The notes: generated from the sequence alone by a model not told the origin. Positions 47,952-58,487 are shown, numbered from the stretch's first letter. The stretch is 64,000 bases of DNA from an uncultured Pseudomonadales bacterium (GCA_943789485.1 CALSUH010000011.1:1-64000); one strand, 5' to 3'. Numbers and translations are program-made.

Positions 47952-49367
47952 CTAGGGAAGGACGAGTGTGATTGCGATGTCGTAGTTTCCAGATTCACTT
48001 GGATCGTAACTAGTTACACCTAGCCAATAAGTGCCTGGCTCAAGCGTGGTCTCGAGTCGCGAATTCGTGCCACTGCCGTTATCGTCATTCTCCAGCACCA
48101 GAGATCCAACCTCATTATTAACAATATCTACTAGCAATAAATTGGTATCGAATGCCGTGGAACTGAGATCGATTTTCACGGCAGACGTTGTTGTAACTTC
48201 AATTTGTACAAGATCCAAAAACCTATTATTAAATTTGAAATCAGTCGAGCGGAGGCTGCCGTCTATATTCGAATTGGGATTTATCAGCACATCTGCACCA
48301 TATATCGAAGTGAATGTTTCGAAGGATGAGGGAGGATTGCTGGTGCTCGAGATGATTGATACGTCGTAACTGCCCTGGGCGCTATTGTCATCACTTGTTA
48401 CGCCGAGCCAGTAAGTACCAGCTTGAATATTGAGATTGATGCGCGCGCCGTTGCCCGAGCCAGAGTTGTCATCGGCGAAGCTGGAGCTAGGTATCGAGGC
48501 CTGCGTAGCGGAGACTCGGACCAGATAGAGGAAAGGATCGAATGTCTGGGAGTTCAATTGAATATCTATACTGGAATCGTTTTCGAACGTGTACTGGTAC
48601 AGATCGAGAGCTTTGCCATCTAGCTGATTGTCCTTGCTGCTCAACGTGCCGCTGAGTGTGCTGCTGTTGTTTGGTCCTGAAATAGTTGCATTGTCCGGAG
48701 CCACGAGTGTAACGCCGTAGATGTTCGCAACAGTAGTCTCCGTCACGGCCCCTTCTGAGCCGTAGATAGAAGCAATGCCTGCGATATCATCGCTCTGCAA
48801 TGAGTCTGTGTCTGACATGAATGCGCGCATGATCGCGGCATTCGCGTTCGAGTGGTTGAGCCCCAATGCATGGCCTAGCTCATGCAGAGCTACGCGCTCA
48901 AATTCGTTAGTTCCATCGAAGCGCAGCGATCCGCTATAAACATCCCAAGTCTCAGCGCTATTGAACACTATATCGGCATCAGTGATGATGAAGCCGTTGG
49001 TGCATTGCGGGTTTTGGCAGTTACCGGCGCTGAGTGTAACTGCCAATGTGTTTTCGCCGAATTCACTGCCACAAACAGACGCGCTAAAATCGATACCAGT
49101 CGAGCCGTCGCCGAATAGCCCTTCCCCTCTATCTATGCAGGGGTCGAGGTAGTTATCAACTGCTACAAATTCAAAGGAACTGACATTACTCCAAGCAGCC
49201 ATCGATCGCTTGAAGGCATCGTTCCATGTTCCGCCGGTTGGAGAGCTTCCACTAATACCGACATGAAAGATGGCCTGTCCAGTATCCCAGAAATTCTCTG
49301 AAACCTCGTATGCGTGACTAGAATTGATACTAAGAAGAGTGATTAGCAGTAGCGCAGCGATTCTCAA
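47952..49367 (-). CDS. Secreted M10-like zinc metalloprotease
   Basis: A 471-aa exported metzincin. Signal peptide (cleavage after SHA, about 19), catalytic domain with HELGHALGLNH (His162, Glu163, His166, His172) and a following Met region, then two C-terminal PPC-like beta-domains (TYWLGVTSDDNSAQGSYDVS and TYWLGVTSYDPSESGNYDIA) that probably help secretion or substrate contact. No inhibitory propeptide is evident. It lies 10 bases from the downstream end of the gene at 49378, so the two form a unit. Confidence 0.85.
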   Translation of the reverse strand: MRIAALLLITLLSINSSHAYEVSENFWDTGQAIFHVGISGSSPTGGTWNDAFKRSMAAWSNVSSFEFVAVDNYLDPCIDRGEGLFGDGSTGIDFSASVCGSEFGENTLAVTLSAGNCQNPQCTNGFIITDADIVFNSAETWDVYSGSLRFDGTNEFERVALHELGHALGLNHSNANAAIMRAFMSDTDSLQSDDIAGIASIYGSEGAVTETTVANIYGVTLVAPDNATISGPNNSSTLSGTLSSKDNQLDGKALDLYQYTFENDSSIDIQLNSQTFDPFLYLVRVSATQASIPSSSFADDNSGSGNGARINLNIQAGTYWLGVTSDDNSAQGSYDVSIISSTSNPPSSFETFTSIYGADVLINPNSNIDGSLRSTDFKFNNRFLDLVQIEVTTTSAVKIDLSSTAFDTNLLLVDIVNNEVGSLVLENDDNGSGTNSRLETTLEPGTYWLGVTSYDPSESGNYDIAITLVLP

Positions 49368-49377
49368 GACTGGCCCC

Positions 49378-50028
49378 TTAGTTTATTAATAGATCAGCAA
49401 TACGTGACTTGAAATCCTCAACGGTTAGAGCGCGCTCGATCATGATCGGGCTCGTTTCAGTCATGACGCCGGCGGCGATATCAGTATTGCCTTCTACTAC
49501 TGATTGCGGCTTTTTGATGCTCCTTGGTATGGCCGATACTGCCTCAACTTCAATCACTGGCTGGTTGCCAGCGGTACTGATCCTGCGCGTACCGTTGTCA
49601 TCATGGATAATGAAATGACCCTGTGACCAACCGATGAGGGGATTGATTAAATCTCGAGACATGGACTCCACGAAGTAGATTCCCTGTTCAGCCATTTCTG
49701 GAATACGCATGCCGCTGACTTGTACAATCTGGCCATTGAATACGCCGCCCATGAATTTGAGTTCTATCGAATCACCGGAGTAGTCTCCCTTGATGATGTC
49801 GTTGATTTGGAAAGTGACATAGGTGCTGATGATGCCGCTGTTGCTATCCTGACGAGTCTCGCTATTTATTACTGCGCCTTCGAAAACGAATTCCGCATCT
49901 GCTACGACCTTATCAATATCTATTCCAAGAACAGTAGTCGCAGATGCAGAAGAAGAAACGAGCAGGCATAGAGAGCATGCAAGAGAAGCTACCATGCGTT
50001 TCGCGGATAGTAGGATGAATGCGTTCAT
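49378..50028 (-). CDS. Secreted hypothetical protein paired with the metalloprotease
   Basis: A 216-aa exported protein (ATG 50028; signal peptide MNAFILLSAKRMVASLACSL, cleavage after SASA). It contains FVFEGAVINSETRQDSNSGI and FQINDIIKGDYSGDSIELKF, a beta-rich region seen in proteins encoded beside secreted zinc proteases. AGGAA at 50036-50040 supports this start; the frame is open further to 50130. It is upstream of and 10 bases from the protease, so it may be a chaperone, inhibitor or co-secreted partner. No family name is certain. Confidence 0.65.
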   Translation of the reverse strand: MNAFILLSAKRMVASLACSLCLLVSSSASATTVLGIDIDKVVADAEFVFEGAVINSETRQDSNSGIISTYVTFQINDIIKGDYSGDSIELKFMGGVFNGQIVQVSGMRIPEMAEQGIYFVESMSRDLINPLIGWSQGHFIIHDDNGTRRISTAGNQPVIEVEAVSAIPRSIKKPQSVVEGNTDIAAGVMTETSPIMIERALTVEDFKSRIADLLIN

Positions 50029-50402
50029 AAGGTTCCTGTCTCTAGAAGCGGGGCGAGAAAAATAGGGGCGGGGTAAGTTGTCATAGTTAACATTCCTAAT
50101 TTGAGAATTATAGTGGAGCGATTTTATCAAAGACAGGCGACGCTTCTAGTTTATTCTCATGAGTCTCACATTCTCTGAAGCCCGCCTCAGAACGGTTAAA
50201 TCGCCCTTATTTTGACAACCGGCTAATGCGTTTGTTCAATTTACTCTATTACGGACACACGAACTCTCTTTTTGATGCCAAATGGCAAAACCCTGCTTAA
50301 TTAACGTTGCCTTAGTGGGGCGTATCGTAGGGATCTTGCTGGTATCGGGTGCTAGCCAGTAGTATCCTCAGATCTTCTTTAAAACAATAAAACAAGTAAT
50401 AG

Positions 50403-52580
50403 ATGCAGTCTAGCCATATAGCCAATATTGTGTCGGGTGCTCTAATTGCATTGGTCAACATCTCGGTGGCCGTGTCGGTTGCGGCGCTGTTATTTGCGCA
50501 GACTGATCAACGGCTCATGGTGCCTGGCATCGCTATATTGTTGATCGGTACGCTGGTGACTGGTCTAGGCGGCACTCTATTTAGTGGCTATAAAGCCGTT
50601 GTTTGCTCCCCTCGTAATGGACTCATCCCAGTATTTGCAGTAATTGTCAGTAGTATCTATGTTAGCTTCGGCTCCGAATATTCGATCAGTGCCGAGGCCA
50701 CGATCATCGTCGCCATCATGGTGACAACAACCTTTGCAGGCTTATTCCTGCTGCTGTTAGGCCGCCTGAAGCTCGGTAACCTAGTGCGCTACATTCCTTA
50801 CCCGGTTACCGGTGGATTCTTTGTCGGCATCGGCTACATCTTCATTCAAGGTGGTCTCACCGTAGCCAGTGGTCGCGATGCTAATCTTGATTCGATTACC
50901 GACCCCCAATTCGTCCAACTGGTTATGCCAGCTGTCGCGCTAGCGCTTTGTTTGATCATAGGTAAGATGTTCAGAGACAGCCATCTCGCCTTGCCCGGCA
51001 TCTTATTGTTGTCAGTCCTGCTGTTCTACGGGGTGTTAGCAGCGTCTGGAATGAGCCGTGAGCAGGCCGCCGAGAATGGCCTCCTGCCCATCATCGAATC
51101 TGCGGGCACACTTGCCCCTGTATTTCATTGGGAGTATCTGCAGGAAGTGAAGTGGATAGCAATCTGGGACCAACTCGGTGGTATCGTAGTTGTGGCCCTG
51201 CTCTGCTCTATGATGCTCTTACTCGATGTCTCAGGCATCGAACTTCTTGCCAAGAAAGAGTTGAATCCCGACCATGAACTAGAAGTTATGGGTTATACCA
51301 ATGTGGTGAATGGGGTGCTGGGTGGATTTCCTGGTGTGCATGACGCATCGGACACAGCATTAGTGGATAGTCTCGGCGGCAAAGACAGGCTCATGGGCAT
51401 CGTCAATTCTCTATTGGTCGCAGCCGCAATTCTGGCGGGCACCAAGTTTATGGAGTTGGTGCCAACATTTCTCCTGGGTGGACTGCTTATCTATGTTGGT
51501 TTGGAATTTTTGATAGATTGGTTGTGGAAGGCACGTGACGAACTGCCTTTGTCTGATTATGTCGTAGTCATACTCATCCTCGTGGTCATCATCTTCTCCG
51601 ATATCCTGCAAGGGGTTACGTTCGGGTTCTTTATGGCTATTATATTGTTCGTAGTGAACTACTCGAAACTCAGCGTGATTAAAATCGAAACCAATGGTAG
51701 CGATCATGCCAGTAATGTAGATCGAGATCTCGACACGCGAGAGTTACTGAATAAAGAGGGCCACCGGATACTTATCATGGTGCTGCAGGGGTTCATTTTT
51801 TTCGGCACGGCAGACAAATTGATTACGGCTATCCGCAATCGAATCATGGAGCTAGAGGGTAGTAAGTTTGATTTCCTCGTGCTGGATTTTCATCATGTCA
51901 GCCAGCTAGACACCTCGGCGATCGTAACCTTCTCCAAGTTAGCGCAGCTCAGTGATCGGATTGCTTTTCATATCGTAATTAGCAGCGCCGACGAAAAATC
52001 GATCAAGCAATTGGTTAAGCACGGTTTCTTTACCTTTGACGATCAACCACTGGAGAGACACTACAAGGAACAGCTGGATACGGCAGTCGATTGGTGTGAG
52101 CAACGCATACTTAGCGATCTAAACCTGAATGACGAAGAGCAAAATCTAAAGCTACACGATGTGCTTGGCCGCATCGCTTTTGAGGAGGCAGATGTTAATT
52201 TGCTGTCCGACTTCTTTGTGGTTGAGAACAGAAAGGCGGGTGAATATTTATTCAAAGAAGGAGATAGAGGAGAGAGTCTGTATTTTGTTGGCTCTGGCAT
52301 AGTGGTAGTTGTTCTTAAGATACCTAGGCAGGCGGAGCGAATACTACGTAAGTATAAAGCCGGGGCAATCTTGGGTGAGATGGCTATCTATACTGGCGCA
52401 AATCGAACAGCCAGTGTGCGGATCGAAAGCGACGCCTGTTTATATAGATTAGATAAAGAGAAGTTGGAGGAAATGTCGCGTAGATTTCCTGCATCCACAG
52501 CAGCACTGAATACTTACATCGTAAAAGTCTTGTCCGAACGGCTAGGACGAGCGAACAGGAACTTGAGTCGCTATATCTAG
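50403..52580 (+). CDS. SulP anion transporter fused to STAS and cyclic-nucleotide-binding domains
   Basis: A 725-aa fusion. Residues about 1-420 form an SLC26/SulP permease with about 10-14 membrane spans. Residues about 450-560 are a STAS domain (VLDFHHVSQLDTSAIVTFSK). Residues about 600-715 are a cyclic-nucleotide-binding domain with phosphate-binding-cassette motif GEMAIYTGANRTASV (about 656-670), where the Glu and Arg needed for ligand binding are present. SulP-STAS proteins are common; the extra cNMP domain suggests direct gating or regulation by cAMP or a similar ligand. The transported anion (sulfate, bicarbonate) is unknown. Confidence 0.88.
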   Translation: MQSSHIANIVSGALIALVNISVAVSVAALLFAQTDQRLMVPGIAILLIGTLVTGLGGTLFSGYKAVVCSPRNGLIPVFAVIVSSIYVSFGSEYSISAEATIIVAIMVTTTFAGLFLLLLGRLKLGNLVRYIPYPVTGGFFVGIGYIFIQGGLTVASGRDANLDSITDPQFVQLVMPAVALALCLIIGKMFRDSHLALPGILLLSVLLFYGVLAASGMSREQAAENGLLPIIESAGTLAPVFHWEYLQEVKWIAIWDQLGGIVVVALLCSMMLLLDVSGIELLAKKELNPDHELEVMGYTNVVNGVLGGFPGVHDASDTALVDSLGGKDRLMGIVNSLLVAAAILAGTKFMELVPTFLLGGLLIYVGLEFLIDWLWKARDELPLSDYVVVILILVVIIFSDILQGVTFGFFMAIILFVVNYSKLSVIKIETNGSDHASNVDRDLDTRELLNKEGHRILIMVLQGFIFFGTADKLITAIRNRIMELEGSKFDFLVLDFHHVSQLDTSAIVTFSKLAQLSDRIAFHIVISSADEKSIKQLVKHGFFTFDDQPLERHYKEQLDTAVDWCEQRILSDLNLNDEEQNLKLHDVLGRIAFEEADVNLLSDFFVVENRKAGEYLFKEGDRGESLYFVGSGIVVVVLKIPRQAERILRKYKAGAILGEMAIYTGANRTASVRIESDACLYRLDKEKLEEMSRRFPASTAALNTYIVKVLSERLGRANRNLSRYI

Positions 52581-52586
52581 CAAGTC

Positions 52587-53000
52587 TCACTCTACCGGTC
52601 GCAGTACAACCGGAACCATCTCGCTGCCCTGAAACCAGCTTGCATCTATGCGCAGTAACTCCTCTCCTGTCTCGTCGAACCTCAAGGTGCCAGTGAACTC
52701 AACATCTAGCCTGCGAATTACTACCGTGAGCATGAGTCCATTGAGACTCACCCTGTCCGCAGGCATGCCATAGACGCCTAGCCCGTCACTGATTATGTTG
52801 GCTGCGTATTCGCCATCTGCCATGGAGAAATTAAAGATAAGGCCTAGATCATCCTCGCCGATTACCAATGGCCCGCCCCAGGGGCCAATAAGTGGAGAGT
52901 CACTGGTATCCGCTGCTCGGGAAGAAGCAGAATACAGGCTCAGAAGAAGGCATAGCAGGGGGAAAGAGAGTAGGCGTGTGATATTGATAGCAGTTTTCAT
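52587..53000 (-). CDS. Small secreted hypothetical protein
   Basis: A 137-aa exported protein from ATG 53000 (signal peptide about residues 1-29, LLSLYSASSRA). The rest is a beta-rich domain with IGPWGGPLVIGEDDLGLIFN and TGTLRFDETGEELLRID. Its start is close to the end of the RlmK gene. No family recognised; similar short domains occur in exported hydrolase-associated proteins. Confidence 0.55.
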   Translation of the reverse strand: MKTAINITRLLSFPLLCLLLSLYSASSRAADTSDSPLIGPWGGPLVIGEDDLGLIFNFSMADGEYAANIISDGLGVYGMPADRVSLNGLMLTVVIRRLDVEFTGTLRFDETGEELLRIDASWFQGSEMVPVVLRPVE

Positions 53001-53044
53001 GAATTGGATGTTAAGCCGCAAGCTGCCTCGGTGCAAGTTGATAA

Positions 53045-54034
53045 CTAGTAAGTCGTAGGTGACCATGTATGGCTGATAAGCCAGGTCTGATGGATCTTCT
53101 TCTGCCGCTGGAAATCCTTGCCGAGGCTGGATTTGGTGTAGTCACGAATCTCGAACTTCTTTAGGCTTTCGCTGTCTAGTTTAAAGTTGAGTTTATTGGT
53201 GGAGAAAATTAGCAGGCCCTCTCTTTCCAGCTTGTTCATGGCATTGCGGATCAGGGTGCCATGATCCTTCTGAATATCCAAAACATTGCTACTGCTCTTC
53301 GAGTTTGAAAAAGTAGGCGGGTCTAGGAATATTAAATCAAACTTCTCATATTTCGAGCTGAGATAGTCGACGCAATCGGCCTTCTTCAGGCGATGGTTTT
53401 TCCCACCTATTTTGTTTAAAAGGAAATTTCGTCGTGCCCAATCAAGATAAGTGTTGGAGAGGTCAATGCTCAATGTCGAAGTGGCACCTCCTAGAGCAGC
53501 CTGCACGCTAGCGCTCCCGGTATAACAGAATAAGTTCAGGAAACGTTTACCTTTAGCGTTCTCCCGAATGAATTGACGTATCGGCCGATGATCCAGAAAT
53601 AGGCCGGTGTCCAAATAGTCTTTCAAGTTTATCCAGAGTTGAGCCGGGCCCTCATTCACGACAAAGAATGATTTGCTTTGGTTCTGGACTTCATACTGCT
53701 GCGCGCCGCGCTGACGTTCGCGGGACTTCAGCACAATATTTTCCCGCGCTATGCCTAGCACTTCTTGGACGGCTGCAATGGCCTGTTCTCGCCTTGCGCT
53801 CACTTTTTCGTCGTCGATCTCGGAGGGGGCTTGATACTCTGCCATCTGCACGTACTCGCCATAGCAGTCGATAGCGAATGCATATTCCGGCAGATCGCGA
53901 TCGTAGACACGAAAGCACTCAATATTCTGCTGTCGCGCCCACTTTCCTAGTAGGCGCTGATTCTTACGAAGACGATTTATCAGCATCGTAACGCCTTCGT
54001 CCTGCGTTGGGTTTTCGTCGATATTGGAATTCAT
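53045..54034 (-). CDS. Stand-alone RlmK-type 23S rRNA methyltransferase
   Basis: A 329-aa class I methyltransferase matching the C-terminal (RlmK, m7G2069) half of the E. coli fusion RlmKL. MLINRLRKNQRLLGKWARQQ and RVYDRDLPEYAFAIDCYGEY are the hallmarks of that half; SAM motif LNLFCYTGSASVQAA and the DPPTFS motif (FLDPPTFSNSK) follow. The RlmL half is absent from this window. It is either a split version of the enzyme or a solo rRNA (guanine-N7) methyltransferase. It is divergent to MscS. Confidence 0.8.
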   Translation of the reverse strand: MNSNIDENPTQDEGVTMLINRLRKNQRLLGKWARQQNIECFRVYDRDLPEYAFAIDCYGEYVQMAEYQAPSEIDDEKVSARREQAIAAVQEVLGIARENIVLKSRERQRGAQQYEVQNQSKSFFVVNEGPAQLWINLKDYLDTGLFLDHRPIRQFIRENAKGKRFLNLFCYTGSASVQAALGGATSTLSIDLSNTYLDWARRNFLLNKIGGKNHRLKKADCVDYLSSKYEKFDLIFLDPPTFSNSKSSSNVLDIQKDHGTLIRNAMNKLEREGLLIFSTNKLNFKLDSESLKKFEIRDYTKSSLGKDFQRQKKIHQTWLISHTWSPTTY

Positions 54035-54135
54035 GAAGAGATTGACTCGCCTATTGTTTGCCTACGGGGGTTGACGTGGCAGAATATGTAATTCACATGA
54101 TACGCGAGTTAATCGGCAACCAGAGAATAAAGATT

Positions 54136-54957
54136 ATGGGACAAGCAGAATTACAACAGATGAATGAACTCTACAACATGGTTGTGACCTACATGGTCAC
54201 TTATAGCTTCCAAATATTCGGAGCGATTGTCGTTTTAGTTGTAGGCGTTTTTGTTGGCAGGCGAGTTAGTAATTTGGTGCTAATTTTGTGTGCCAAGAAG
54301 TCATTAGATATAACCCTCAGTCGATTCTTTGCCAGTGCAGCCCGCATAGCCATCATCATTTTTGCGGTGCTTATAGCGTTGCCGAAAATGGGTATTCAAG
54401 TTACGCCTTTCATAGCTGCAGTCGGCGCACTAGGTTTGGGTGCTGGGTTGGCTGTTCAGGGATTACTTTCTAATTATGGAGCGGGCTTGAGCATCATCTT
54501 CACTCGCCCGTTCGTGATAGGAGACACCATCAGAGTTGAGGGCGTGTTCGGTGTGGTTAAGGAAGTCCATCTGGCCTTTACGCTTCTTAGCAACGAAGAT
54601 GAGGAACTCATCATCATCCCCAATAAGCACATAGTTGGCGAGATATTGCATAACTCGCAAACCGATACGATCTTGGAGCTTTGTGTTGGAGTTGCCTATG
54701 ACAGCGACACGGATGCAGCGATGAAAGCGATTTCATCCAAGCTCGCAGCTGTAGATGGACTTAGCAATGAGCGCGCTATTCAGATCGGTATTGATGAGTT
54801 CGGCGACAGTTCAATAAATATCGCGGTACGTGCTTGGGCGAAAACCGAAAGCTTCCATAAGATCCGATTTGCTTCCAATCAAGCGATTAAAGAAGCGCTG
54901 AGTGAGGAAAATATTTCCATCCCGTTCCCGCAGCACGAAGTGCGCGTACTGTCGTAA
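54136..54957 (+). CDS. Small-conductance mechanosensitive channel MscS family
   Basis: A 273-aa channel protecting against hypo-osmotic shock. Three N-terminal membrane helices, the pore helix TM3 region AAVGALGLGAGLAVQGLLSN (Gly/Ala packing pattern), and the beta domain with FTRPFVIGDTIRVEG. ATG 54136 (MGQAELQQMNELYN) best matches the alignment to E. coli MscS; alternatives upstream (TTG 54058, GTG 54076, ATG 54097) would add about 26 residues. Confidence 0.85.
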   Translation: MGQAELQQMNELYNMVVTYMVTYSFQIFGAIVVLVVGVFVGRRVSNLVLILCAKKSLDITLSRFFASAARIAIIIFAVLIALPKMGIQVTPFIAAVGALGLGAGLAVQGLLSNYGAGLSIIFTRPFVIGDTIRVEGVFGVVKEVHLAFTLLSNEDEELIIIPNKHIVGEILHNSQTDTILELCVGVAYDSDTDAAMKAISSKLAAVDGLSNERAIQIGIDEFGDSSINIAVRAWAKTESFHKIRFASNQAIKEALSEENISIPFPQHEVRVLS

Positions 54958-55140
54958 GGGGCCTATTTTTACAGAGGTTTTTCTTGGATATATGGCTTGC
55001 AGGCATTGACTGTATCCATTACTTTAGTGAGAGCGGGCGAGACGCGCTCGTTTTTGACCGAATGGCAGGGAGAACCGATTCTGGCATTTCCCCACGCGAT
55101 GAGAACTCTACAAAATTGAAAAGAATGAGGTATCAAAGTG

Positions 55141-57162
55141 ATGAATTATTTTACTAGATCTAAATTAGTCGAGTGGGTATTTGGGGGAATTTCTGCCTCG
55201 CTTATTGCTTGTGTCAGTTCACTTACTTTGGCACAGGATTCTATCGAATGGCTAACCTTAGGTAGTGACTATGCACACACTCGTTACCTGCCTGTCGATG
55301 AAATCACGCCAGAGAATTTCGAAGAATTAGAAGAGGCATGGGTCTGGGATGGTGCAAGTTTCAATGCGGCCAGCGGGCGCTCAACACCGAGCTATGTCGA
55401 CGGCAAAATCATTACCGTAGCAGGGCCGCGTCGCTATGTGATTGCTATTGACGCAAAGAGTGGTGAGACGGTCTGGACTTATGTCGAGCCGAAGACTACT
55501 CGCTACGAATATTCCATGCGCAAAGATTACGGTAAGGGCGTCACCATCGCCGAGGTCAACGGTCGCAAGGTGGTCTACATCACTTCGCCGGCGTTCTTTC
55601 TTACAGCATTGGACCTTGAAACCGGAGCTCCTGTAGAGGGTTTCGGTGGTCAGGTTCCCGTGGATGGATTTCCGGCAACGGGAGTTGTCGATTTACTAGC
55701 TGATCTAGGCCATCCGTATGATCCCTACGAGGGAATTCCCCTAGAGACGGGCTATATCACCTCGTCTTCGCCGCCGATTGTAGTTAATGGCACGATCATC
55801 GTTGGCAACTCTGCCGAACAAGGTTACAACCAGGCGCGAATCGAGAATATTCCAGGAGATATCCTGGCTTATGATGCAGCAACGGGTGACTTTAAGTGGA
55901 AGTTCAATGTCATTCCTCGTCCCGGCGAATACGGCCACGAGACTTGGGAAAACGATGCCTGGCAGTGGACTGGTGACGTGTCCTCTTGGGCGCCACTGTC
56001 TGCCGATCAGGATCTTAACCTTGTCTACATTCCAACTAACAGCGCGACCATCGATTTCTACGGTGGATTCCGCCCTGGCGATAATCTATTTTCCGCGAGT
56101 CTGATTGCGCTTGATGCTAATACCGGCGAGAGAGCATGGCATTTCCAGATGGTGCATCACGACATCTGGAACTATGACACGCCGACCGCTCCAATTTTAT
56201 TAGACGTAAACATCGAGGGCCGTGAGGTACCGGCAATTGCGCAGGCGACGAAGCAGGGTTTCGTGTATGCCTTCAATCGTGAGACTGGCGAGCCGTTGTG
56301 GCCGATGCTAGAGCGTCCCGTGCCAAGATCACAAGTGCCGGGAGAGAAGCTCTCACCGACTCAGCCGTTTCCAACGAAGCCGGAGCCCTTTGAATTGCAG
56401 GGCATCTCTCTCGATGATCTCGTTGATTTCACGCCCGAGCTACGTCAGCTAGCAATAGAGGCGGTGTCTGAATTCGAGATCGGGCCGCTTTTCAATCCGC
56501 CTCTACATTATGACAACGCACTGGGTAAGACAGCGGCGCTTTGGTGTCCTGGCGGCGGTGGTGGCGCCAACATCAATGGACCGGCCGCTGCCGATCCAGA
56601 GTCTGGCATTCTTTACGTCACCTCAAGCACCGGTTGTACGGCGCGAGTACTTGGCCCGGGTGCCGAGGCTGATCTGCGATGGAACGCTCCGACAGGGAGC
56701 ACCTTTGCCGACTATGCGGTTGTACGTTCCGCCTCCCCAGGCCGCATTCAGGGTATTCCTATAACGAAGCCACCGTATAGCCGCATTCAGGCTATCGACA
56801 TGAACACGGGCGACACCCTGTTCACGCTGCCTGTTGGGGAGACACCTGACAATATCGCCAACCATCCGTTGCTTGCTGGCATCGATGTAGGCAATACCGG
56901 AAGCGGCTCCAAAGCGACCATGGTAGTCACTAAGAATATGCTGATGTATTCAGGTGCAACTGGAGATGGTACGCCACACTTGTTCGCTGTCGATAAACAG
57001 ACCGGCGAAGAGCTTGCGCGAATCGAGACCTCTGAACTCAGCCGCTACGGTATGATGACCTTCCAACATGACGGTCATCAGTATGTGATGCTGCAGAATG
57101 GGCCGAGGCTTACCGCGATGGCATTGCCTGGCGCGATAGTCGCCGGCGATGACGGTCACTAG
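55141..57162 (+). CDS. PQQ-dependent dehydrogenase (glucose/alcohol dehydrogenase-like)
   Basis: A 673-aa quinoprotein dehydrogenase. It has an N-terminal signal (about residues 1-31, cleavage after TLA) and an eight-bladed propeller with repeats such as [34 protein letters not shown] and [14 protein letters not shown]. The PQQ-binding channel includes [20 protein letters not shown]. No heme motif (CxxCH) is present, so electrons must go to a separate carrier. Sugars or alcohols are plausible substrates; this soluble-type enzyme lacks the membrane domain of E. coli Gcd. Codon 55138 (GTG) directly precedes this ATG. Confidence 0.85.
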   Translation: MNYFTRSKLVEWVFGGISASLIACVSSLTLAQDSIEWLTLGSDYAHTRYLPVDEITPENFEELEEAWVWDGASFNAASGRSTPSYVDGKIITVAGPRRYVIAIDAKSGETVWTYVEPKTTRYEYSMRKDYGKGVTIAEVNGRKVVYITSPAFFLTALDLETGAPVEGFGGQVPVDGFPATGVVDLLADLGHPYDPYEGIPLETGYITSSSPPIVVNGTIIVGNSAEQGYNQARIENIPGDILAYDAATGDFKWKFNVIPRPGEYGHETWENDAWQWTGDVSSWAPLSADQDLNLVYIPTNSATIDFYGGFRPGDNLFSASLIALDANTGERAWHFQMVHHDIWNYDTPTAPILLDVNIEGREVPAIAQATKQGFVYAFNRETGEPLWPMLERPVPRSQVPGEKLSPTQPFPTKPEPFELQGISLDDLVDFTPELRQLAIEAVSEFEIGPLFNPPLHYDNALGKTAALWCPGGGGGANINGPAAADPESGILYVTSSTGCTARVLGPGAEADLRWNAPTGSTFADYAVVRSASPGRIQGIPITKPPYSRIQAIDMNTGDTLFTLPVGETPDNIANHPLLAGIDVGNTGSGSKATMVVTKNMLMYSGATGDGTPHLFAVDKQTGEELARIETSELSRYGMMTFQHDGHQYVMLQNGPRLTAMALPGAIVAGDDGH

Positions 57163-57221
57163 TGTTGCTGCTTTCTTCGGTGTAGCAGAGATACTTAGTA
57201 CCTAAAGAAAGTACGCAATAA

Positions 57222-57254
57222 AAAGCCCGCTGGCCATTTGGTCCAGCGGGCTTT
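57222..57254. terminator. Bidirectional Rho-independent terminator
   Basis: Stem AAAGCCCGCTGG/CCAGCGGGCTTT (57222-57233 and 57243-57254) flanked by A and T tracts. It lies between the convergent PQQ dehydrogenase and alpha/beta hydrolase genes and can serve both. Confidence 0.9.
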
Positions 57255-57281
57255 TTTATCTATGCTTAACTCAGTGAGCTA

Positions 57282-58316
57282 TTACTTCCATGCGCTGGCT
57301 GGTGCGTTCGGATCGGACTTGAGGAAGCGAATCAGGTCAGCGTGGAACAGATCAGGTATCTCAATCTGCGGAGCGTGCCCTACATCCGGATAGAGCAGTA
57401 TGGTCGAGTTTTTTAGCTCATTATTCACGTTGTGCGCGAGCGTTGGAAAATCATCGACTAGGCCATCTTCTTCACCACCGATAACCAATGCCTTCGTTTC
57501 GATATGCTGCCAATCATAGACGACTGGATCATCATAGAGCATCTGACCTTGTAATCTGCGAACTTGTGCTACGCGATTCCATTCGCCACTCATGGTTTGT
57601 CCAAATTGTCGACGCACGAATTCCAGATGCTCTGGTGGCCAACGCAGTGGGAAGTAATTCTGATGACCGCGCAGGATTGACTGGTACGTAGTCGTTCCTC
57701 CTCCAGCAAAAGGATCTCTCCAAGATCGACTTTGTCGCTGATCGGTTAGCCCGATCTGATTTACCATCACTACGTGAGTCGTGATGTCTGGATAAACCAT
57801 CGCGAAACGGCTCACCGTCATCCCGCCCATTGAGTGCCCAACGATTGCGACTTCATCAATTTCCAACTCATCTAACAACGACTTCATGTTCGCGGCTACG
57901 AAATTGAAGCTGTAGGGAAGTATCGGCTTAGTTGATTTGCCATATCCAATTCTATCCACGGCTATGACTCGAAAACCTGCGGCGGATAAAGCTTTGATAG
58001 TGGGTGTATAGGCTTCGGAGTAGAAATTCATTCCATGTTGGATGAATACTGTTTGACCGTTTTCTCGCCCACTTGGAGGCACATCCATATAGGCCAAGCG
58101 GATATCTTGCTGGAAGCGGTTCAATTCCAGGAAGTGCACCGGGTAGGGATAAGGAATCTCTTCGAAGTTAGCTGAAACAGCGCCCCAGTGTGCTGGCGCC
58201 TCAGTCGGAGGTACCTCAGGCCAATCGGTCTGGGCCAAGGTGGGCATCGAAGCCACGCTTAGCAAAAAAGCGCTAAGTGATAGGACTATTTTTTGTTTTA
58301 GATTGAACATATGCAA
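57282..58316 (-). CDS. Exported alpha/beta hydrolase
   Basis: A 344-aa alpha/beta-fold hydrolase with a signal peptide (cleavage after TLA, about 28). The nucleophile is Ser in GHSMGGMTVSRFA, the oxyanion motif is IQHGMNFYSEAY and the catalytic His is in DVGHAPQIE. Substrate unknown. It is convergent with the PQQ enzyme and shares its terminator. Confidence 0.85.
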   Translation of the reverse strand: MHMFNLKQKIVLSLSAFLLSVASMPTLAQTDWPEVPPTEAPAHWGAVSANFEEIPYPYPVHFLELNRFQQDIRLAYMDVPPSGRENGQTVFIQHGMNFYSEAYTPTIKALSAAGFRVIAVDRIGYGKSTKPILPYSFNFVAANMKSLLDELEIDEVAIVGHSMGGMTVSRFAMVYPDITTHVVMVNQIGLTDQRQSRSWRDPFAGGGTTTYQSILRGHQNYFPLRWPPEHLEFVRRQFGQTMSGEWNRVAQVRRLQGQMLYDDPVVYDWQHIETKALVIGGEEDGLVDDFPTLAHNVNNELKNSTILLYPDVGHAPQIEIPDLFHADLIRFLKSDPNAPASAWK

Positions 58317-58487
58317 CTTACCTAAGTTATGGAAATTTTTTTATGGGCACTAGCTGTTATTGAGCGTTAGAGTATTTCAGGTTGTGGGGCAGGTTTCAAA
58401 AGGAATTGTGTTACAAATTGGTGCGCGCGGGGAGTTGCATTGAGTTTACTGCCGATTCAGTGGTTCGAAATTGGCTGCATTATAGGC

